Below, piece by piece: positions 33,634-42,513 of a DNA stretch of 55,359 nucleotides (position 1 is the first letter of the stretch; every line of letters begins with the position of its first letter). The notes under the pieces were generated by a model. That model searched no databases. It worked only from the letters and a program-made list of their open reading frames with translations, and had not been told where the DNA came from. The DNA is from Christensenella sp. UBA7862. Lineage in GTDB: Bacteria; Bacillota; Clostridia; Christensenellales; UBA1242. The stretch is taken from positions 1 to 55,359 of the forward strand of contig DLSM01000014.1 of NCBI GenBank assembly GCA_002500135.1. Direction: 5' to 3'. The translations under genes were made by a program, and so were the position numbers.

Positions 33634-35781
33634 TTATTTATTGCAATTACGACTGCAGCCATTGCAACTTCCACAACACATTGCCGCAGCAAAACCTTTT
33701 GATTTTATCCTCTTCTTGATATAAGCAAACAGCCAAATAACAAGCAAAATTGCCCCAAAACCAATCAAAATTTGTGCCAAAAATTTGTTTGAGAAAATGT
33801 TATAAATTAAGAAGCACATAGCATACGCCACAGCAAATTGCGTTATGCAAGAAACAAATGTCCACTTCCGACCAATTTCCTTTCGCATAACAGCAATGGT
33901 AGAAATGCAAGGCAGATAAAGTAAACTAAATATCATCATAATGGCCGCCGTAAGCGGTGTAAAGCCGATTGCAAAGCCAGATGTTAAAAAACTCACTCCC
34001 AAAGTCTTGTCGAAGTCACTCGATGTTGGAATTTTGTTAACAATCGCCATAGTGCCTACAACCATCTCCTTAGCCATTACTCCAACAAGCAAACTTACAG
34101 CAATTCCCCAGTTTCCAAGACCGATTGGTCGGAGCAACGCTGCAAGATATTCCCCAACAGTTTCCAGCATACTGCGTCCAGACCGAACGGTCGGTATATA
34201 TTCAAATTTGAATGTAAAATTCTGCATTATCCAAACAATTACACTGAATGAAAGCAAAATTGTTGCAACTTTCGTAACAAACATTTTGCAATTTTGATAA
34301 ATTACGCTTACAATTCGTCTAAAATCTGGAAATCTATATGGCGGGAATTCAAGAACAAATGACCTTTCCCCACTTTTTAAAATCTTTTTGTTAAAAATTG
34401 ACGCCATGACAAGCCCTGCAACTATCCCCAAAAGATACAACCCTGCAATTATTAAGATATTTCCTTTTCCAAAAAACGCTCCACCTATAACGGCATAAAT
34501 TGGCAATTTTGCACTGCAACTCATGTAGGAACTGAGCATTGCCGTCTTTATCTTAGCATTTTTATCTTCCAAATTTCGTGATGTCAAAACCGCTGTTGTT
34601 GTGCAGCCAAAACTCATTAGAATTGTGAAAATACTTTTGCCACTTAACCCAAACTTATAAAATAATTCCTCAAACGAAAAAGCAAGCCTAGACATGTATC
34701 CACTGTCTTCAAGAAGAGATAGAAAGAAAAATAGCAAAACAATTTGTGGAATGAAACTAAGCAGCCCACCAACTCCGCCAATTATTCCCTGTGCAAACAG
34801 TCCAACAACCCAATTAGGAGCATTTATTTTAATTAGAAAGTTTGAAATTGGGACACCAATACAAGTGTCGATAAATGTTTTGAGTAAATCAGAAAGCCAC
34901 ACCCCGACCGAAGAAAATGTTATGTAAAAAATTAAAAACATTAGCCCTAGAAAAATTGGAAGACAAAGATATTTGTTCAAAACTATTTTGTCAATCGCAA
35001 ACTTGCCATATGTTGACTTCTTTTCCACCGTTTGACATTTGCTTAGCAAGTCTTTTATATAATCAAATCTCAACCTTGCAAGCATTGTCACATAGTCTTT
35101 CTCTAAAACAATTTTTGACAATTTAGTCTTTTGTTCGTTTGTGAGTTCAAGTTTACCCTTAACAAACTCGTCTTGCTCCAAAAGTTTTATTGCGATATAG
35201 TTTTTTCTCCTGCCAAGAAGAGTTATTTGGTTTGGAGTTAAAATTGAAATTATGTTATTTATTGGAAGCAACTTAAGATATGGCAAGTCCACTTTGCGAG
35301 CCTTGTTATGAATAAACTCCTCAATAAGTTTTGACCTAGAAACATTGTCACAAGTAATAACTTTGCACCCTAAAAGTGACGATAAGATGTTGTAATTATA
35401 GGATATTTTTCTCTTTTTAATTTCGTCAGAAAAGTTGATTGCTAAAATTGGATTGGCACCAAATTCAAGCAGTTCGAGGGTTAAAAGTAGGTTTCGTTCC
35501 AAGACATTTGCATCGCAAACATTTATGATATTGCCTTGACTACACAACAAATGGTCAATGGAAACTTGTTCCTCAAAAGAGTAACTTGTTGTGGAATACA
35601 ATCCCGGCAAATCTACAAAATTGTATTTCTCGCCGTCAAAAGTTAAGGACTTTTCTTTCTTTTCGACTGTGACGCCATGCCAATTTCCAACATGTTCAAA
35701 ACTGCCAGTTATTTTGTTATACAAAGTTGTTTTGCCAACATTTGGGTTGCCGATAAACACAATTTCAGTCGCCTTTTTCAT
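33634..35781 (-). CDS. feoB: Ferrous iron transporter FeoB
   Basis: 715 residues from the ATG at 35781. The N-terminal G-protein domain has GNPNVGKTT and DLPGLYS, and a helical GDI-like segment follows. The membrane part has the two Gate regions, including MSFGCTTTAVLTSRNLED and the SCSAKLPIY motif. The C-terminus is a Cys-rich tail (CCGSCNGCSRNC). It imports Fe2+ across the membrane. The start lies inside the 3' end of feoA, a 17-nt overlap that suggests translational coupling. Confidence 0.96.
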   Translation of the reverse strand: MKKATEIVFIGNPNVGKTTLYNKITGSFEHVGNWHGVTVEKKEKSLTFDGEKYNFVDLPGLYSTTSYSFEEQVSIDHLLCSQGNIINVCDANVLERNLLLTLELLEFGANPILAINFSDEIKKRKISYNYNILSSLLGCKVITCDNVSRSKLIEEFIHNKARKVDLPYLKLLPINNIISILTPNQITLLGRRKNYIAIKLLEQDEFVKGKLELTNEQKTKLSKIVLEKDYVTMLARLRFDYIKDLLSKCQTVEKKSTYGKFAIDKIVLNKYLCLPIFLGLMFLIFYITFSSVGVWLSDLLKTFIDTCIGVPISNFLIKINAPNWVVGLFAQGIIGGVGGLLSFIPQIVLLFFFLSLLEDSGYMSRLAFSFEELFYKFGLSGKSIFTILMSFGCTTTAVLTSRNLEDKNAKIKTAMLSSYMSCSAKLPIYAVIGGAFFGKGNILIIAGLYLLGIVAGLVMASIFNKKILKSGERSFVLEFPPYRFPDFRRIVSVIYQNCKMFVTKVATILLSFSVIVWIMQNFTFKFEYIPTVRSGRSMLETVGEYLAALLRPIGLGNWGIAVSLLVGVMAKEMVVGTMAIVNKIPTSSDFDKTLGVSFLTSGFAIGFTPLTAAIMMIFSLLYLPCISTIAVMRKEIGRKWTFVSCITQFAVAYAMCFLIYNIFSNKFLAQILIGFGAILLVIWLFAYIKKRIKSKGFAAAMCCGSCNGCSRNCNK

Positions 35782-36037
35782 CGTTTTTTGCCCCCTTTTT
35801 AACAAAAATACATGCAACTTCTTTGCGTTTGAGCGCTAAAACATAGCCACGAATTTCGAGCAGAAATACGCCATTTCTTACGCTTTTTTTGAGAATTTTT
35901 ACACTACATTCCACAAAACCTAGTTCCAAAAGTCGTCTTTTTATTTTAATCGGGGCTTTGATTTCGCAAATTATATATTCATTTCCCTCCTCGCCACTGT
36001 CAAGCGGAAAAGCGTCTTTACACACAATATTATCCAT
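35765..36037 (-). CDS. feoA: FeoA, SH3-like regulator of FeoB
   Basis: 90 residues, a single SH3-like FeoA domain (about 12-84) with LLELGFVECSVKILKK typical of the family. It binds FeoB at the membrane and is needed for Fe2+ uptake. No clear Shine-Dalgarno sequence precedes the ATG and no Fur or DtxR box could be identified with confidence, so its iron control is not visible. First gene of feoAB. Confidence 0.9.
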   Translation of the reverse strand: MDNIVCKDAFPLDSGEEGNEYIICEIKAPIKIKRRLLELGFVECSVKILKKSVRNGVFLLEIRGYVLALKRKEVACIFVKKGAKNDEKGD

Positions 36038-36131
36038 ATAATTTATATATGTTTGTCCAAAAAGATATATGGCAAAAAGTGAATAAAAAAGTCATGTTTT
36101 TGATGTGAGAGTTTAATTTGCAATTCGCTTC

Positions 36132-36163
36132 AAAAAAAATTAAAGCACCACAAAAAGTAGTGC
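36132..36163 (-). terminator. nrdR terminator
   Basis: Minus strand GCACTAC/GTGGTGC stem (36145-36151, 36157-36163, one G-T pair), 5-nt loop, followed by a T-rich run. Confidence 0.75.
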
Positions 36164-36223
36164 AATATTTTAGTTTTATTAAAAAATTGATATTAAAATT
36201 TACACAAGAAAAGCCATTTTTGA

Positions 36224-36670
36224 CTAATTTATGTTGTTCAAGAAAGAAATAAAAGTAGTTATATCTTTAAATTTTCTATAAACTGCGGCAAAGCGAACGT
36301 AGGAAATTTCATCAATAGATTTAAGTTTGTTCATCACCATTTCGCCAATGTCCGAACTCTTGACCTCTTGTGCTAAGGAATTGTTTATTTGTCGTTCAAT
36401 GCTCATAATAATTTCGTCAATTTGGTTCATCGAAACAGGTCTTTTTTCGCAAGCCTTAATTATCCCACGTTTAATTTTTTGTGGGTCAAAAGTCTGCCTT
36501 GAGCCGTCATTTTTTATCACCAAAATTGGCGAACTCTCCACCATTTCATATGTTGTGAATCTTTTGCCACATTTCAAACATTCCCTTCTTCTGCGAATGG
36601 AATTTTGGTCATCAGAATTTCTTGAATCGACGACTTTGCTGTCGTTATAGCCGCAATAAACACATTTCAT
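36224..36670 (-). CDS. nrdR: NrdR repressor of ribonucleotide reductase genes
   Basis: 148 residues, normal length. The N-terminal zinc ribbon uses CVYC and CLKC pairs with the SIRRRRECLKCGKRFTTYE hallmark, and the ATP-cone (about 48-138) senses ATP/dATP. It represses nrd operons when dATP is high; no nrd genes lie in the window. GAGGG precedes the ATG. It follows the ylmC-like gene, an arrangement often seen near sigG in Clostridia. Confidence 0.95.
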   Translation of the reverse strand: MKCVYCGYNDSKVVDSRNSDDQNSIRRRRECLKCGKRFTTYEMVESSPILVIKNDGSRQTFDPQKIKRGIIKACEKRPVSMNQIDEIIMSIERQINNSLAQEVKSSDIGEMVMNKLKSIDEISYVRFAAVYRKFKDITTFISFLNNIN

Positions 36671-36742
36671 TTGTTTTCCCTCACATTTTCATGCAATTTT
36701 AACATAAAAACAGATTTTTTCAAAGCAAATTTGGAAGAAAAG

Positions 36743-37399
36743 TCAATTTATGGGATAAACATCGTCATTATCAAAGTTCGTCATGGGACTTTGTCGAGAA
36801 GTTTTGTTATAGCCGTCATAAAACTCACCGTCATACAGATTTCTTTGACTTTCCAACGGATTTTGTTGCGAATTTAGGCATTGTGAAGACACATTTCGCG
36901 TAGGATAAATGCCTGTTCGTTCTGTGTTTTGTGCAAATTGCTTTGACACCCCACTATTGTTTTGATACAAATAATCACTATTCCCAGTTTGAGAATTCTG
37001 TTGTTTCCCGCCATATGCCATGTAATTTGATGTTGGATATGTGCTTTTGTTTTCGCTTGGTTGTTCATAAACTGATTTTGTTGAAGTGGAATTTGTGCTA
37101 TTATGTTGTTCTTGAACTTCAAAAACACGAACGGGTTTGTTCTTCTGTTTTTTTGTAGGCGGTTCTGCAACTTCAACAAGAATTATGTCCTCGCCAATTC
37201 TGCAGACATGAGAAAAAGGTATAAAAATTTCTTGCGAAGCCTTGAAAAAACTAAAGAAATTTTTACTGCCTGGCACAACAAACCCCAAGATTCTATTGCA
37301 CCTCAAATCCATAACTACATCACAAATGTTTCCCAAAATTTTGCCTGTTAGGGCGTTGATAACTTCTTTGCTGCGAAGTTCCGTGAATGTCGTTTCCAT
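36743..37399 (-). CDS. PRC-barrel protein, YlmC/YmxH sporulation family, with long tail
   Basis: 218 residues from the ATG at 37399. The first ~80 residues are a YlmC/YmxH PRC-barrel (FTELRSKEVINALTGKILG, then DVVMDLRCNRILGFVVPG). YlmC/YmxH proteins are 80-90 residues, so the ~140-residue Asn/Gln/Ser/Tyr-rich low-complexity tail is unusual. No clear ribosome binding site; a CATAAT lies 9 nt upstream, so the mRNA could be almost leaderless. In Clostridia this family member normally sits just after sigG on the same strand; here sigG is divergent from it. Confidence 0.75.
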   Translation of the reverse strand: METTFTELRSKEVINALTGKILGNICDVVMDLRCNRILGFVVPGSKNFFSFFKASQEIFIPFSHVCRIGEDIILVEVAEPPTKKQKNKPVRVFEVQEQHNSTNSTSTKSVYEQPSENKSTYPTSNYMAYGGKQQNSQTGNSDYLYQNNSGVSKQFAQNTERTGIYPTRNVSSQCLNSQQNPLESQRNLYDGEFYDGYNKTSRQSPMTNFDNDDVYPIN

Positions 37400-37468
37400 A
37401 TTTCTATAATTATGCTTATGGGTTTTAAAATAAAACAAAATTCTACAAAAAATGCTCTAAGAAATCTT

Positions 37469-37497
37469 GTATATATTTAACTGCGTTGGGCAATCTA
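37469..37497 (+). promoter_or_regulatory. Candidate sigma-F-type promoter of sigG
   Basis: GTATA (37469-37473), a 14-bp spacer and GGGCAATCTA (37488-37497) resemble the sigma-F pattern GYWTA...GGnnAnnnTR, fitting transcription of sigG in the forespore. The spacer is 1-2 bp short. Confidence 0.4.
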
Positions 37498-37515
37498 CAT
37501 TGAAGGTGAAAAAAT

Positions 37516-38289
37516 ATGTCTAATAGAGTTGATATTTGTGGACTTAATACGTCAAATATTCCAAAATTGTCAGCAAACGAAGTGGCTAGTCTTATGAAAC
37601 GACTAAAAGCGGGCGATGAAGAAGCAAGAGAAATGTTTTTGTATTCAAACATGAGGCTTGTTCTGAGTGTTGTAAAGCGTTTTGCGACCAAAAGTGACAA
37701 TATCGACGACATTTTTCAAGTGGGTTTTGTGGGACTTATTAAGGCGATGGACAATTTTGACGAGCGTTTTAACGTTAAATTTTCGACTTATGCAGTGCCT
37801 ATGATAATTGGCGAAATAAGGAGATTTGTTCGGGATAATTCTGCCGTTCGAGTGAGCAGAAGTCTGAGGGACATTGCTTACAAAGCCTTGCAAGCACGAG
37901 AAAAACTTTCAAAAAACACAACTATCGAGCCAAACATCGACCAAATTGCGACCGAAGCGCAACTTTCGCCAAGACAAATTTTGACTGCACTTGATGCAAT
38001 ATCCGAACCTGTGTCACTTTTTGAGCCAGTGTATAATGACAGCACCGAAACAGTTATGGTCATGGACCAAATAAAAGATGTAAAAAACAGTAGCGAAGAA
38101 TTTATCGACCATGTTGCCCTAAAAGAGGCACTAAACAGCCTTGGTGGACGAGAAAAAGAAATCTTGTGGCTGCGATATTTTCTTGGCAAAACTCAAGTTG
38201 AAATAAGTTCACAAGTTGGCATTTCGCAAGCACAAGTTAGCCGTCTTGAAAAAAATGCCTTGGAAGAAATCAAAAAAAATTTCTTCTAG
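37516..38289 (+). CDS. sigG: Forespore sigma factor sigma-G
   Basis: 257 residues. The N-terminal VDICGLNTSNIPKL is the sigma-G-specific motif (anti-sigma contact region), followed by region 2 (FSTYAVPMIIGEIRRFVRDN), region 3 (RVSRSLRDIAYKAL) and region 4 (LGKTQVEISSQVGISQAQVSRLE). It directs late forespore gene expression after engulfment. GAAGGTGA is the ribosome binding site. In most spore formers it is tandem with spoIIGA-sigE; here it is on the opposite strand and converges on sigE with only 7 bp between stop codons and no terminator. Confidence 0.96.
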   Translation: MSNRVDICGLNTSNIPKLSANEVASLMKRLKAGDEEAREMFLYSNMRLVLSVVKRFATKSDNIDDIFQVGFVGLIKAMDNFDERFNVKFSTYAVPMIIGEIRRFVRDNSAVRVSRSLRDIAYKALQAREKLSKNTTIEPNIDQIATEAQLSPRQILTALDAISEPVSLFEPVYNDSTETVMVMDQIKDVKNSSEEFIDHVALKEALNSLGGREKEILWLRYFLGKTQVEISSQVGISQAQVSRLEKNALEEIKKNFF

Positions 38290-38296
38290 GCATAAT

Positions 38297-39079
38297 TTAT
38301 CCGATATTTGTTTTTTGTAAATCTTTTTTAAGTTTAGAAAGAATTTTCTTTTCTATTCTTGAAATGTAACTTTGTGAAATTCCAAGCAAGTCTGCAACTT
38401 CTTTCTGGGTGCTTTCCTCGTCACCATTAAGTCCAAACCTAAGTTCCATAATCTTTTGTTCCCTCTCGTTTAGTTTCCTAATCGCTTCCCACAAAAGTGC
38501 TTTTTCCCCATTCTTTTCAAGTGTTCCACTTGCTGTTTCTGCATCGCTTTCAAGAACATCACTAAGCAACAGCTCGTTGCCGTCTTTATCAAAATTCAAT
38601 GGCTCATCAAGGCTAACTTCCGACATTTGCCTTGATCGTTTTCTAATGAACATCAAAATTTCATTTTCAATACATCTTGAAGCGTATGTTGCAAGTTTAA
38701 TATTTTTCTCAACATCAAAAGACTGGACGGCTTTTATAAGTCCCACTGCACCAACTGAGATTAAGTCGTCAAGTTCTGCCCCAGTGTTATCAAACTTTTT
38801 GGCTATATACACAACAAGTCGCAAGTTATGCTCAATGAGTTCGCTTCTTGCACTTTCGTCCTTATTTCTAAGTCTGTCCAAAAGTTTTTCCTCTTCCTCT
38901 TGGGTTAATGCTTGTGGCAAAACTTCTTTCCCGCTTACATATGCAATAAGCTTTTCCTTTATGTCGAGGAAATCCAACCTAAATAGTTTTTTAACAAACT
39001 TTTTTATTCTCTCAAAAAGTGAATATTGCTTTTCGTTCAAAATTTCTCCATAAATGTAATTTTTTTGCTTATTTTTCAT
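38297..39079 (-). CDS. sigE: Mother-cell sigma factor sigma-E, with pro-sequence
   Basis: 260 residues. The N-terminal ~50 residues include a basic/amphipathic pro-region (FERIKKFVKKLFRL) that holds the factor at the membrane until SpoIIGA cleaves it. The rest is sigma-70 regions 2-4 (NLRLVVYIAKKF, KLATYASRCIENEILM, REQKIMELRFGL, LLGISQSYISRIEKK). It drives early mother-cell transcription. It follows spoIIGA by 24 nt with an AAGGGG ribosome binding site. Confidence 0.96.
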   Translation of the reverse strand: MKNKQKNYIYGEILNEKQYSLFERIKKFVKKLFRLDFLDIKEKLIAYVSGKEVLPQALTQEEEEKLLDRLRNKDESARSELIEHNLRLVVYIAKKFDNTGAELDDLISVGAVGLIKAVQSFDVEKNIKLATYASRCIENEILMFIRKRSRQMSEVSLDEPLNFDKDGNELLLSDVLESDAETASGTLEKNGEKALLWEAIRKLNEREQKIMELRFGLNGDEESTQKEVADLLGISQSYISRIEKKILSKLKKDLQKTNIG

Positions 39080-39103
39080 ATTTTTTACCCCTTTTTTAAT
39101 AAA

Positions 39104-39916
39104 TTATAGTGCCAATGGGCTAAGAAATCCTTGGCAATCTTTCTTTTCAAATCCAAAATTTCCAAACCCAACAAGTGCGTGTATTTTCTTGCATGCAGAC
39201 TTGTTCTCCTTTGAGAAAATTCCGTCTATTTCACAAACGAACATCTTTCCGCTGCCACGAGCCGTTTGACAAGTTATGTATTTGCCGTTAATTTTTTTGT
39301 CAAGTCGCTTTTGCAAAATGTCAACAATGGAAATTCTATCTTTAAAAATCTTGAGAAATGTGTCTAAGTCCAAAACAAGAATTGATAATCCCGTGTCGTC
39401 ATCTTGAATTAAATTACCGCTATCAAGATATGCCGTTATATCATAGTCTTTTCCCATTACACTTAGTTTCAAATTGTAATAGAAATTGTTAATTTTTTGC
39501 TTTTTGTAAAACTGCTTGATAAGTTTTCTTGAAAATATAAAACAAATAGAAAGCAGCCCAACAAGCAAATTGCCAGAGATTTTCCACTCAAAGAGTTTTG
39601 AAATCATGCTGCCTATGCCTATATACAAATATTTAGAAAAGACAAAGGACAATATGTAAAGTGTAAAATTTTTAGGCTTATCTTTGCCAATGGATAGAAG
39701 TGAAATGAAAAATATAATCGTAAGATTTGTAATAAGTGTCAAAACCGTGTTAAGCTGCAAGACTGCGAAAAAGACTACAAACACGCTTCCAAAAAAACAT
39801 GACAAAATCTCAAACCAGGTGTGTTTACTCTCCTTTGAAATTTGCTTTGCAACTGAGAGTGAGAAAAATAGTAATAAAAAATTTTGTAACAGTGCGTCTT
39901 CAATATAAATTTCCAT
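39104..39916 (-). CDS. spoIIGA: SpoIIGA, pro-sigma-E processing protease
   Basis: 270 residues. The N-terminal half has about five membrane helices; the C-terminal half is an aspartic-protease-like domain with the catalytic motif AYLDSGN (about 163-169) and a closing GFGNFGFEKKD segment. It cleaves pro-sigma-E after the SpoIIR signal from the forespore. Gene order spoIIGA-sigE is conserved, and a terminator separates it from ftsZ. Confidence 0.92.
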   Translation of the reverse strand: MEIYIEDALLQNFLLLFFSLSVAKQISKESKHTWFEILSCFFGSVFVVFFAVLQLNTVLTLITNLTIIFFISLLSIGKDKPKNFTLYILSFVFSKYLYIGIGSMISKLFEWKISGNLLVGLLSICFIFSRKLIKQFYKKQKINNFYYNLKLSVMGKDYDITAYLDSGNLIQDDDTGLSILVLDLDTFLKIFKDRISIVDILQKRLDKKINGKYITCQTARGSGKMFVCEIDGIFSKENKSACKKIHALVGFGNFGFEKKDCQGFLSPLAL

Positions 39917-39969
39917 ATTTCAATGATAAACTTTCTCTTAGAACAAAGCAATGTGAATAAATGGTTAAA

Positions 39970-40013
39970 AAAAGAAAAAATGGCTCCTTTTGTCTTAAAG
40001 AGTCATTTTTAAT
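39970..40013 (-). terminator. ftsZ terminator
   Basis: Minus strand AAATG-A-CTC / GAG-C-CATTT stem (one mismatch) followed by T6, between ftsZ and spoIIGA, so sporulation genes are insulated from division transcripts. Confidence 0.65.
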
Positions 40014-40028
40014 ATTTATTTTATGAGA

Positions 40029-41192
40029 TTATTTTCTTCTAAGTCTGTTCAAAAATGCTGGAAGTTCCTCATTTGGTTGTTCAATTTGAACACGAGAAGT
40101 TGGAATTTCTGGCTGTGGAGTTGGTTCTGAAACTGACTTCACGGCTGATTCTGACTTATCTTCATTAAAAACAAATTTGTCAAAATTCATTTTTGGAAGG
40201 CTAAATTCTTCGGCATTTTCCTTTGGAATGTTTGCAACTCGTTGTTGATTGAAGCCCGTTGCGATGACAGTGATTTCAACTTCTTCATTAAGCGTATCGT
40301 CAACGCCAGCACCAAAGATAATGTTGCAGTTTTCGTCAACAACATCTCTAACAAGTTCCGCCGCTTCATTAACTTCATCAAGAGAAAGGTCAAGTCCGCC
40401 TTTAACATTAAGCAAAATGCCCGTTGCCCCCTCGATATTTGTTTCAAGAAGTGGACTTTGAACCGCTTGTCTAACAGCGTCAATGGTCTTATTGTCACCT
40501 TTGCCGTGACCAATACCCATGTGTGCAAGTCCTTTGTCTTTCATAATTGTCTTGACATCTGCGAAGTCAAGATTGATAAGACTTGGGGTTACAATCAAAT
40601 CTGAAATACCTTGAATACCTTGTCTTAAAACATCGTCTGCACAACGGAACGCTTCCACAATAGGAGTGCCTTTTGGAACAATTTTCAAAAGTTTGTCGTT
40701 TGGAATAATGACCAACGTATCAACAAATTTTTTGAGATTTGCAATGCCTTTTTCAGCATTATCCATTCTTCTTCTGCCTTCAAAGTTAAATGGCTTTGTA
40801 ACAACGGCAATGGTCAAAATGTCAAGTTCTTTTGCCACTTGTGCAACAACTGGAGCAGCACCTGTTCCCGTTCCACCGCCCATTCCAGCAGTGATAAACA
40901 CAAGGTCGCAACCTTTAAGCATTTCTGTAATAACAGCTTTGCTTTCTTCTGCGGCTTTTTGTCCAATTTCTGGGTCTGCACCGGCACCAAGTCCTCTGGT
41001 TAGTTTTTCACCAATTTGAATTCGGTGAGTTGCCTTGCTCATAAGAAGTGCTTGCTTGTCCGTGTTTATTGCAACAAATTCGGCACTTGTTATGTTCGCA
41101 GCGACCATTCTGTTTACAGCGTTATTGCCGCCGCCGCCAATGCCCACGACCTTTATATTTGCTATTTGGCTTATGCTATTTGAACTATACAT
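40029..41192 (-). CDS. ftsZ: Cell division GTPase FtsZ
   Basis: 387 residues. Tubulin signature GGGTGTGAAPV, the N-terminal GGGGNNAVNRM and the RGLGAGADPEIG segment are all present. After a low-complexity linker (about 325-372) comes the C-terminal conserved peptide ELPAFLNRLRRK, which binds FtsA and SepF. It polymerises into the division ring. GGAGGG precedes the ATG, 32 nt after ftsA. Confidence 0.97.
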   Translation of the reverse strand: MYSSNSISQIANIKVVGIGGGGNNAVNRMVAANITSAEFVAINTDKQALLMSKATHRIQIGEKLTRGLGAGADPEIGQKAAEESKAVITEMLKGCDLVFITAGMGGGTGTGAAPVVAQVAKELDILTIAVVTKPFNFEGRRRMDNAEKGIANLKKFVDTLVIIPNDKLLKIVPKGTPIVEAFRCADDVLRQGIQGISDLIVTPSLINLDFADVKTIMKDKGLAHMGIGHGKGDNKTIDAVRQAVQSPLLETNIEGATGILLNVKGGLDLSLDEVNEAAELVRDVVDENCNIIFGAGVDDTLNEEVEITVIATGFNQQRVANIPKENAEEFSLPKMNFDKFVFNEDKSESAVKSVSEPTPQPEIPTSRVQIEQPNEELPAFLNRLRRK

Positions 41193-41224
41193 GTTTTTCC
41201 CTCCATAAATGTATAATAAGCTAT

Positions 41225-42337
41225 CTAAATTTGTGACAAAGCATAACTTAAAACTGCCATGCTTGAAGAATTGTTAGGTTTGTTTAAACTTGAATATGGC
41301 ATTTGGGCAATCAAAACATTCTTGCCAATTACCTTTGCAATTTCGTCTTTCGCACCTTTCATAAATGACAAGCCGCCGCCCGTCAAATACACTGGGATAA
41401 AATCTGGGAAATTGAACTGCCAGCCTTCAAAGCATTTTAAAATACCTTTTGCAATGACTTCAATTCTGCTTTGAGCAATGGCATTTGCAACTTTCATAGA
41501 AACTGGAGTAATTGTGCCGTCAATAACTATGTCATAATTATCGTTTTCGTCTGGTTCAATGCAAAGGACAATTTTCTTATTCAAGTTTTCGGCACAAGAA
41601 AATGGAATTCTGAGACATCTGGCAAGGTCAGCTGACACATATCCCCCGCCCATTGAGAAACTGCTCAAATTAAGTATTCCTCGCCCACGAACAAGAGCAA
41701 CTGTTGTTGTTATGTAACCGCAATCTACAAAAAGTACATACTTGTCACGCTCCGCTTCGTCAAAAAGATACAATGCTTGAGCGTAGGCAGACGACACAAA
41801 GCCAAATTTTTCAACATCAGTTTTGATAAGTGCCTTTGAAACTTGTCCAAGAAACTTGTTACTTGCAAGCACAAACGATAAACAGGCTGCAATTTTACTA
41901 TCCGTCATTCCTACGGGGTCAGAAACTCTGTTGTTTTCCCCAAGCACAAAATATACGCAATCTTTGCTTATGACTGTGTGAGTTTTGTATTCCATATTTG
42001 CCCCAAGATAAAGATTTTCAATATCTTGTTTTGTTATGCGTTTTGGCTTGGCATAATTTTGGCAAACATTCTTGCACACACAAAAACAAAATTCTGTTGG
42101 CACGCCGACAAGAAGTTTTTTAATCTTTCTACCCGAAGACCTTTCCGCACCCGCAACTGCCTCAACAATTGCACGCTCAAATTTAGCTGGTTCCAAAAGT
42201 TCCCCGTCAGCAAAACCCTCATAATCTTCAGAATATGAGCCATGAACATTTATCGTTTTGTTTACATCTTGGCTTCCCACAAGCACAGTTATTGACTTGC
42301 TGCCAATATCTAAAATTGCGACCTCGTTTTGCGACAT
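41225..42337 (-). CDS. ftsA: FtsA-like division actin, lacking the C-terminal membrane helix
   Basis: 370 residues, shorter than usual FtsA (about 420-440). Actin-fold phosphate loops are visible as LDIGSKSITVLVG (9-21) and FVDCGYITTTVAL (around 200), with the adenosine motif VYLTGGGLSFMKG (around 330). It should link FtsZ to the membrane and divisome. The protein ends at SSMAVLSYALSQI, directly after the core fold, with no linker or amphipathic targeting helix. No frameshift was noticed that would restore one before ftsZ. Confidence 0.85.
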   Translation of the reverse strand: MSQNEVAILDIGSKSITVLVGSQDVNKTINVHGSYSEDYEGFADGELLEPAKFERAIVEAVAGAERSSGRKIKKLLVGVPTEFCFCVCKNVCQNYAKPKRITKQDIENLYLGANMEYKTHTVISKDCVYFVLGENNRVSDPVGMTDSKIAACLSFVLASNKFLGQVSKALIKTDVEKFGFVSSAYAQALYLFDEAERDKYVLFVDCGYITTTVALVRGRGILNLSSFSMGGGYVSADLARCLRIPFSCAENLNKKIVLCIEPDENDNYDIVIDGTITPVSMKVANAIAQSRIEVIAKGILKCFEGWQFNFPDFIPVYLTGGGLSFMKGAKDEIAKVIGKNVLIAQMPYSSLNKPNNSSSMAVLSYALSQI

Positions 42338-42513
42338 TTTTCTTTTGCGACTTTTCTCCTTTACAAAGATAATTATACCTTTAACTCAATTTTCTTGTCA
42401 AACATTTTACGCAGAATTTATTTATATTTTAAGATATTTTTCGCTATTTTTTTGTGCCAGTGGTCACAAACTGAATTTCTCATATATGAAAAATTGCTAT
42501 ACCATGTTTTTTC

